This document shows, one piece after another, positions 58,388 to 64,000 of a stretch of 64,000 nt of DNA. Location: assembly GCA_030789695.1 (NCBI GenBank), contig CM061139.1:1317878-1381877 (forward strand), read 5' to 3'. The notes below the pieces were generated by a model that searched no databases, had not been told where the DNA came from, and saw only the letters and a list, made by a program, of their open reading frames with translations. This DNA is from Scilla litardierei (lineage: Eukaryota; Streptophyta; Magnoliopsida; Asparagales; Asparagaceae). Numbering within the stretch: the first letter of the stretch is position 1; every line of letters starts with the position of its first letter. The translations under genes were made by a program, and so were the position numbers.

Positions 58388-60770
58388 TGTAACGGCCTGT
58401 TTCTGCATACACGTAATTCGTACGTATTTATTAATATAGTGATTTGTTAAAGGTTTTATTATATGATTTTATTTATTGTTTAATTTTGGTTGATGTTGAA
58501 TGTAGAGGCTGGATCGTAATAATTCGATCATCCTAATCAGATAATACTCAGAATCTTACCTTGATCAAATCGTAACCGGATCTATTATCATAACCAATAA
58601 GTCTAAAAGGATTATCCTAATCTTATGATCAACTTTTCTAATCATATGTTACCTAACGAATCCTAACTAACTTGAATCCTGCTAATCCGATCTTAACCAA
58701 TGTCTTAACCAAATCGATTTTCTATGATCTAATCTTAACTAAATCCTATCAACTCCTAACTAGTTTAAAACCTTAATTGAAACTCACTTTCATTTAATAA
58801 AACCAAAACTTCTTAACTAATTTTCTTTAAGGAAACATATCATAACCAAAATGATCACCTTAATTTATATAGATTCTCTTAAACTATTATCTTAACAAGA
58901 TTTTGGTATCTTAATTAAATTATTTTCCTAACATTAAATCTAAACTTAATTACTGAATCAAATATTAAATCCTAACTAATTGTAACCAACTCACGTAACC
59001 CCTGATTCTCCCCACGTTCCTCGCCCCTCTCCCTATCAGTTCGCATGCACGTGGCTCGTCCCAACCCTCACGCACACACGTCATCTCTCTCTCCTTTCCT
59101 CCTTTAAAAGCGAACACATGCCAACTCTCCCCTACGTTCACGCACAAGCCCCATCTCCACGTCCCCCTCTCCTTCTCATTTCTTTTAAACCCAGGTTGAC
59201 AGTTCTCCTCTCATTAGAAGCCCAAACATCCCCTTCCCCCTCCTTTCAAAATGCTCATACAGAGGCATCGTCCTCTTCGTTATTGCACAAGCCCACAGAC
59301 CTTTCCTCCTCAAACCGCACACCCCTCCGACACCCGTGCACTCCAAAGAACTCAGCGCCCAAGCAACCAACGCCTCTTTCCCTCGACCACGTCCCCGACG
59401 AACCCCCACCTCTGGTCAGCCGCTTATCCTCCCACAGGCCAACTCACTCTCCACGTGCAGCCCAAGTGCCCCCTCGTCGACCTCAACCTCAGGGGACCGC
59501 GCCCTCAAGCCGCCGCCCTTCAACCAGCACCCAACCCCCTCCAATGCGACCTCCGACCCGCTCCCGACCACACCCCAGTACGCACCACCCTCGACACGCT
59601 AGGACCGCCACTGCCGAAGCCCACCGGTCGTCTCTCCAGCGAGCCCAGATCCACCGACCCTCACCGGCAGTCCTCACACTCCGACGACCCTTTAAGCTCC
59701 GCCTACCGCCCTTCCCAGACTTCCCCGACCATTCACCGCCGTCTGCTGCAACCGCCTAGCCGCGCGCTGCCGATCATCACTCCCTGTTTCACCAAAACAG
59801 AGGAACCCGCCTCGACCTCCTCCCCTATCCATCCTCCTTCGTCAACGCCAGAAACCATCGTCGCATTCCCCTCCGTTCAAGGCACCAAACCCCGACTCAG
59901 TTCCGTCGAACTTCACCCCCACACAACCGCAGCAGCCTTCACCCCAAGTCCGTGTCTCCCCTCCATTCGTCGGTAAGCTGCGCCCTCACCCGCTTCCAGC
60001 AGAACAGCCCTACCCCCGATCAGACTCACCGCCAGCTCGCCGTCCCATAGCCCCACTTGCACCGAGTCCTACATCTTCGAAACAAAACCCAGTACGTGCA
60101 CATTATATTGTTATGCAAGTTTAGCTATATAAAGCAGGCTAGCAGTACGTTTGTAACTTTCCTTATGATATTACTTCTTATATGTACAGTATATACCTGT
60201 AATATTAGTCTGTAGATTAGTTAATTAATTAATTTAGTATATAGTTAAGATTAGTACATACTAGTAACATTATGTAGTAACATTATGTCTATGATAAGTT
60301 ATTAGTAAGCCTTAATATAAGATGATGTATGTTCTTACCCCAGTTAGTATCTAGAAATCAGTACCAATGTTAGCTGTAAAAACTTTGTTTATCATATAAG
60401 CAGTACACTTTTATTTATTCAGAATCATGTGTAAGCTATATTCATATATGTTAGTAAGTTGGTTTACTCCTCATGACGTTCACTACTAGTACCTCAGCAC
60501 TTCGTGTCTTGTCTGTTTATTAATGGTGCATTAAAATATTGATAAGGATAAGTAAACTTGGCATAATAACATATGTAATAGGTTATAACGTTAATTAGTT
60601 AATTTCATTGTAACTCGACCTTGAATCTATTGACACAGATATAAAACGCATTTCATCATGATTACCTGGGCACCCAAATCGTCATAACAGGCAAGTGTAC
60701 ATTTTCTGTTTTAAATATCGTTACATTTAAATGCCAAGTCAAGAATTGCTAGTTTTGCTTTATGTCATGT
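58388..60770 (+). mobile_element. LTR fragment G, related to the termini of E and F
   Basis: Begins TGTAACGGCCTG, like the F LTR read on its minus strand (TGTAACGGCCGG), at a point where B interior is interrupted. A TATA-like TTTAAAAG near 59103 is followed by about 1 kb of C-rich sequence, then AT-rich sequence from 60090 to 60770 with no gene. The right end of an LTR is not found before element D begins. The assignment to a long gypsy LTR is by resemblance of organisation only. Confidence 0.5.
58985..60090 (+). promoter_or_regulatory. C-rich leader-like block of G
   Basis: Overlapping Pro/Ser-rich frames (59118-59759 and 59251-59976) occur in two phases. This is what C-rich, stop-poor DNA produces by chance. 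Neither has a domain. The same organisation is found in the LTRs of E and F. Confidence 0.5.
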
Positions 60771-60776
60771 TGCACA

Positions 60777-61106
60777 TCATACTCGTACACTCTTGATTGA
60801 ATGATATTTGATGGAATGCTGAGACTCCATGTATTCCCACGCCTCTGTCGGCGTCATGCCTCCCAATAATTCCTGCAGTTGTGGTCGTAGTCCAACTAGG
60901 AAGGACACCATAAGCTCTTCATTTGTGTACCCATGCTGCGGATAGCTCGATACTATGTTTGTGAACCTCCTCCAGGCCTGAAAGAAAGTTTCACAATCAG
61001 TTTGATTAAAATTTACAATCTTGAGCTTTTCCATCCTATGTTTGTGTGCATTAGCATACCGTGCATCATACAGATTGTTCGTGCAATAGAAATTCATATA
61101 ATCCAT
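60777..61106 (-). pseudogene. gag: Gypsy-type Gag fragment of element D
   Basis: 109 residues from an ATG at 61106. The middle reads ETFFQAWRRFTNIVSSYPQH followed by GYTNEELMVSFLVGL, the C-terminal half of the gypsy gag domain (compare EAYHQAWQRFTELV in element C). It lies about 110 bp inside the primer-binding site. The protein is far shorter than a full Gag, and the sequence to the left turns into G, so the rest of D's interior is missing on this side. Confidence 0.75.
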
Positions 61107-61218
61107 TTTTAAAAAAAGTTTATGTACAAAAAATTAAACAAAAATTTATATACAGTAAAGTGGAAAGATCTCACCGAAGGTCCTCTAAATGAAATAAACC
61201 GTAGTCACAAACCATTCC

Positions 61219-61236
61219 TCCCCGGCAACGACGCCA
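61219..61236 (-). promoter_or_regulatory. tRNA-Asp primer-binding site of D
   Basis: The minus strand reads TGGCGTCGTTGCCGGGGA, one change from the plant tRNA-Asp complement, six bases from the LTR edge. Confidence 0.9.
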
Positions 61237-61242
61237 AAAACT

Positions 61243-62991
61243 TGGTGGGCTCCGAAAAGGTGCTATCTCTCTCAAGTGCAAGAGTCCGTACAAGTAATAT
61301 AATCTGGGAGTCCAGATGTCGAATCCTCAGGAGGAAATCTGTTGCAACCACAATTCAAATCAAATAGAAATCCAACAAAGAGAAACTAACCACTTCACTA
61401 ATGATGGTGATGATGGTGTGAAAGTACGTGATGGTGACGTGCGAACAATACGAACAAAGAAAAGTCGTATAAGAAAGTATCTATAAAAGGTATGTACATG
61501 GTATGGGTTCGTTAGGATCAATGATTCGTATTAATTTGGTTGATGAATATAACACAATGAATTCTCTTTTTGAGAGCAATTCACCGGAAAATATCCAATA
61601 TAACTCAATGAATTCTCCTTTTGGGAGCAACTCATCGGAAGATACCCTTTTGGGGGTTCAAGCACAATATTCAATAAGATCGTCGCTAAAGTTATAATAC
61701 AATATGAAACTCTCTTTTGGAGAGATCAAAACTACGGTATGAAACTCCCTTTTGGGGAGATCAAAACTCACCCTTTTGGGGCGATCATCAACTCAATCAC
61801 TTCTTTTGGAAGATGAAAAAGACGATTTACGAACAAAGATTACAACTTTAACGACGTTTAACGGTTTAGCACAAGGAATACAACCAAATAAACACGCATC
61901 ATATCCCCTAACTACGACATACCATGCACAATAACAATTTAGCTACTCATGGTGCAAGAATAATCAAGGTTCATAGAAGAATACATCAATCTAATAGCAA
62001 AATACAATAGAAAAGCGTCAAATACGGGATATACGTTTAGAATTCATCACTAAATCTCCAAGATATACACCAAAACTCTCTGGAAATAATAAAATTAGCC
62101 TCTGGAATTTTACAGAATTTTACAGAGGGGAAATACGGCTCCTAGAGCCTCCAATACGCTCAAAATACGCCAAAATCTGCTTGTATACGCCCAAAAAACC
62201 CTAGGAATACCTTAAATAGAGGTACTGCGGGTTTATAGCGCTTATCGGGTTCGAAACCCACACCCAATAGCAATTAAAACCAAACCCACAGCCGGATCAA
62301 ATACAGGCTGTTCGATCGAGCGGGATTTAACCATAGCGCGCCACGTGTGCGCCAATTTTCGTGCGCGTTCTTCGAATTCGCATCGGAGTGTTTGCAGCCG
62401 TCCGATCGCCATCAGACGCATCAGCGTCGCCCACGTCGCCGCTTGCTTTTGCGCCTGCTCCGCTCGCACGTACGTCGTTGGATGGAGGATCGACGAACGC
62501 GATTGAGCCACGTTGCCATGCAGATCTGCGCTCTTCGCTTCGTCTACGGGTGATGGGAGCCGTTGGATGCGGATCGAGCGGGCGACGTCTTGCCGCGTCG
62601 CTGATGCGCTGAGCGCCGTCCGATACGGTGGGGAAACGCGGGGATGACGTCGCGTGGCACTCCAAGATTTGTGCGCCGTATTTTAAAATGTATTTCTTCT
62701 GTATTTATTCAATTAAATGGTATTCTGCATTCAAAAATTCACAGTAATTAGCACAGATCTCAAAAAAATACAAATAAATAGTTGTTGGAATCGTGAGATC
62801 GAGACCAAGCTAGGAAAAATATAATAAGTGCAGAAATACTCTGTTAATTGCTGTTTTGTGCTCAAATAGAGTGTTTTCTCTAATAAATAAATGTGTAGAA
62901 AATACGTATGAATTAGAGAACAATGTAGCATCACATGAGCACAAAATAGGGCTAAATGGGGGGTTAAATATGTAATATTGAACCCGAATCA
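61243..62991 (-). repeat. LTR of element D
   Basis: 1749 bp. On the minus strand it starts TGATTCGGG and ends GAGCCCACCA, similar in form to C (TGATTCGAGG... GAGTCAACCA). A polypurine tract lies on one side and a primer-binding site on the other. A GC-rich stretch at 62300-62670 yields overlapping frames on both strands without domains. Confidence 0.8.
61552..61790. repeat. Short degenerate repeats in the D LTR
   Basis: Two units of about 56 bp around CAATGAATTCTC.TTTTGNGAGCAA (61552-61650) are followed by about 35-bp units around ATGAAACTCTCTTTTGG and GAGATCAAAACT (61700-61790). Confidence 0.75.
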
Positions 62992-64000
62992 CACCCCCAA
63001 CTAGCGATTTGCTAGTCTCTAGCAAAAAGAGCGATGAATACGGATGATTAATAAAACAATAAATTCTATCAATCGCTTATGGCATGGCTCAATAATACGC
63101 ATTCCAACATGATCTTGACCATCAATATACACATCCATGAACAAAATCAATCACACGATATTTTCTCTAATTTAATTTGAATAAATAACATGCAAGCATC
63201 GTTTTGCGCAAGTGAAAGTATAACACGTCGTTATATTCTAGTCTTCTCATTTCCAAGGAATTGGCTTCTTAAAACGATCATTCAAATCATGGGTATTGAC
63301 GTTGCTTAGTATATTCACCATTCTTTTCTTTTATTAGTTCTGCGTAACGCGCATCAAGCAACATTCGCAGAAAAATGTATAACTTGGATCGCTCCATCAA
63401 ATGAGTGAGTTTCCTATCAATGGCTCCCAAATCAGATGATAATAGGGCATTAGGCCAAAAAGGACCCCTCGGACTGAACTACTCGAGCCAACCAAGTTAT
63501 TTATTAGTGACATAATTATTCATTCATTTTTCTCCATTCATTGTTTCTTCATTTTTTTCTTCTTTTCTTTTCTTTTTTCTTTTTGTAAGCAACTCAATAC
63601 ACATCAATATGAATATAAACATTAGTACCAATGGCCAAATTCCTCTTCAACTTGAAGACTTTTCTAATAAATCGTGTATACTTAAGCTTTTTCATCACAT
63701 TAGCATGCATGAAATAAATTCAAACTATTTCGAGATATTAATCGTCAAAATTGAAAGTTTTCATGAATAGTATATTAACGGTAATTCCATGAAGGAAGAA
63801 TAATCAACTCAAGCCATAAAAAATTTTCAGAACTCAATTAATGCGTAATCATCCGTATTTGAGGCATATGAAGGAGTTTTAAATGATGAGATTTGGTGAT
63901 TTATTCTTCTCAAAAAAAAATCCTAATGTCTCATACACACACCCCAACTAAAGATGGACATTGTCCTCAATGTCGAAAGGTGCACGAGTTTATTCAAGCA
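62992..64000 (-). other. 3' interior of a D/C-type element, continues beyond window
   Basis: Next to the LTR the minus strand has AGTTGGGGGTG, identical to the polypurine tract of C, preceded by a GCTAGAGACTAGCAAA-type word also found in C (near 20812). Near 63960 the minus strand has ATTGAGGACAATG, as in C. It is non-coding, with a T-rich run at 63545-63585. Confidence 0.75.

Noticed and set aside
59118..59976. Two long overlapping Pro/Ser-rich frames
   Set aside because: Different phases are open at once over the same C-rich DNA, as expected from composition; no domain and no plausible neighbours.

Overview
This window is plant nuclear intergenic DNA made almost entirely of LTR retrotransposons nested in one another. 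I recognise no host protein-coding gene, rRNA or intact tRNA gene. The evidence for a flowering plant with a repeat-rich genome is a Tekay/Del-like chromovirus, Ty1/copia elements with the conserved plant 3' motif, primer-binding sites for plant tRNAs, and 5-bp target duplications around full elements. I cannot name the species.

Layout. 1-5575: a decayed copia element (minus). 5576-6014: flank with a SINE-like insert. 6015-12359: a complete copia element (minus) with 182-bp LTRs, target duplication TATCG, a nearly open gag and a ruined pol. 12365-15428: unassigned DNA with a CT-rich promoter-like block, a 383-bp perfect-hairpin MITE wedged between (GT)n and (TA)n, and short tandem repeats. 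15429-58387: element B (minus), a large non-coding LTR element cut into pieces by younger insertions. These are C (16462-22249, plus, gag only, duplication CGTGC), H (22680-31893, flanked by a 9-bp duplication) carrying A inside it (22697-30175, minus, same family as B, duplication GCTAC), and E (36949-55934, plus, Ty3/gypsy, duplication CATAA) carrying F inside its first LTR (38861-48168, minus, non-coding, 3.39-kb LTRs, duplication CGTTT). 58388-60770: an LTR fragment G. 60777-64000: part of element D (minus), in which one LTR has internal sequence on both sides.

How the parts relate. E is the only element with recognisable gag, protease, reverse transcriptase, RNase H, integrase and chromodomain. 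Its reading frame is continuous only if two textbook GT-AG introns are removed, one between Gag and protease and one inside the integrase core. It also carries one frameshift and two nonsense codons, so this copy is dead. F has no coding sequence but shares E's unusual primer-binding site (tRNA-Ile) and its LTR termini, so it is plausibly a non-autonomous partner. A, B and C, and the gag-only copia at 6015, also look like non-autonomous lineages that depend on other elements.

Most notable: the two introns in E; an A-box/B-box/T4 Pol III promoter-like unit in the LTR of F; a strand-biased excess of the heptamer CTTCAGG across both copia elements; two unrelated internal-LTR-internal arrangements; and GTCGGT inverted-repeat arrays shared by H and the E LTR.
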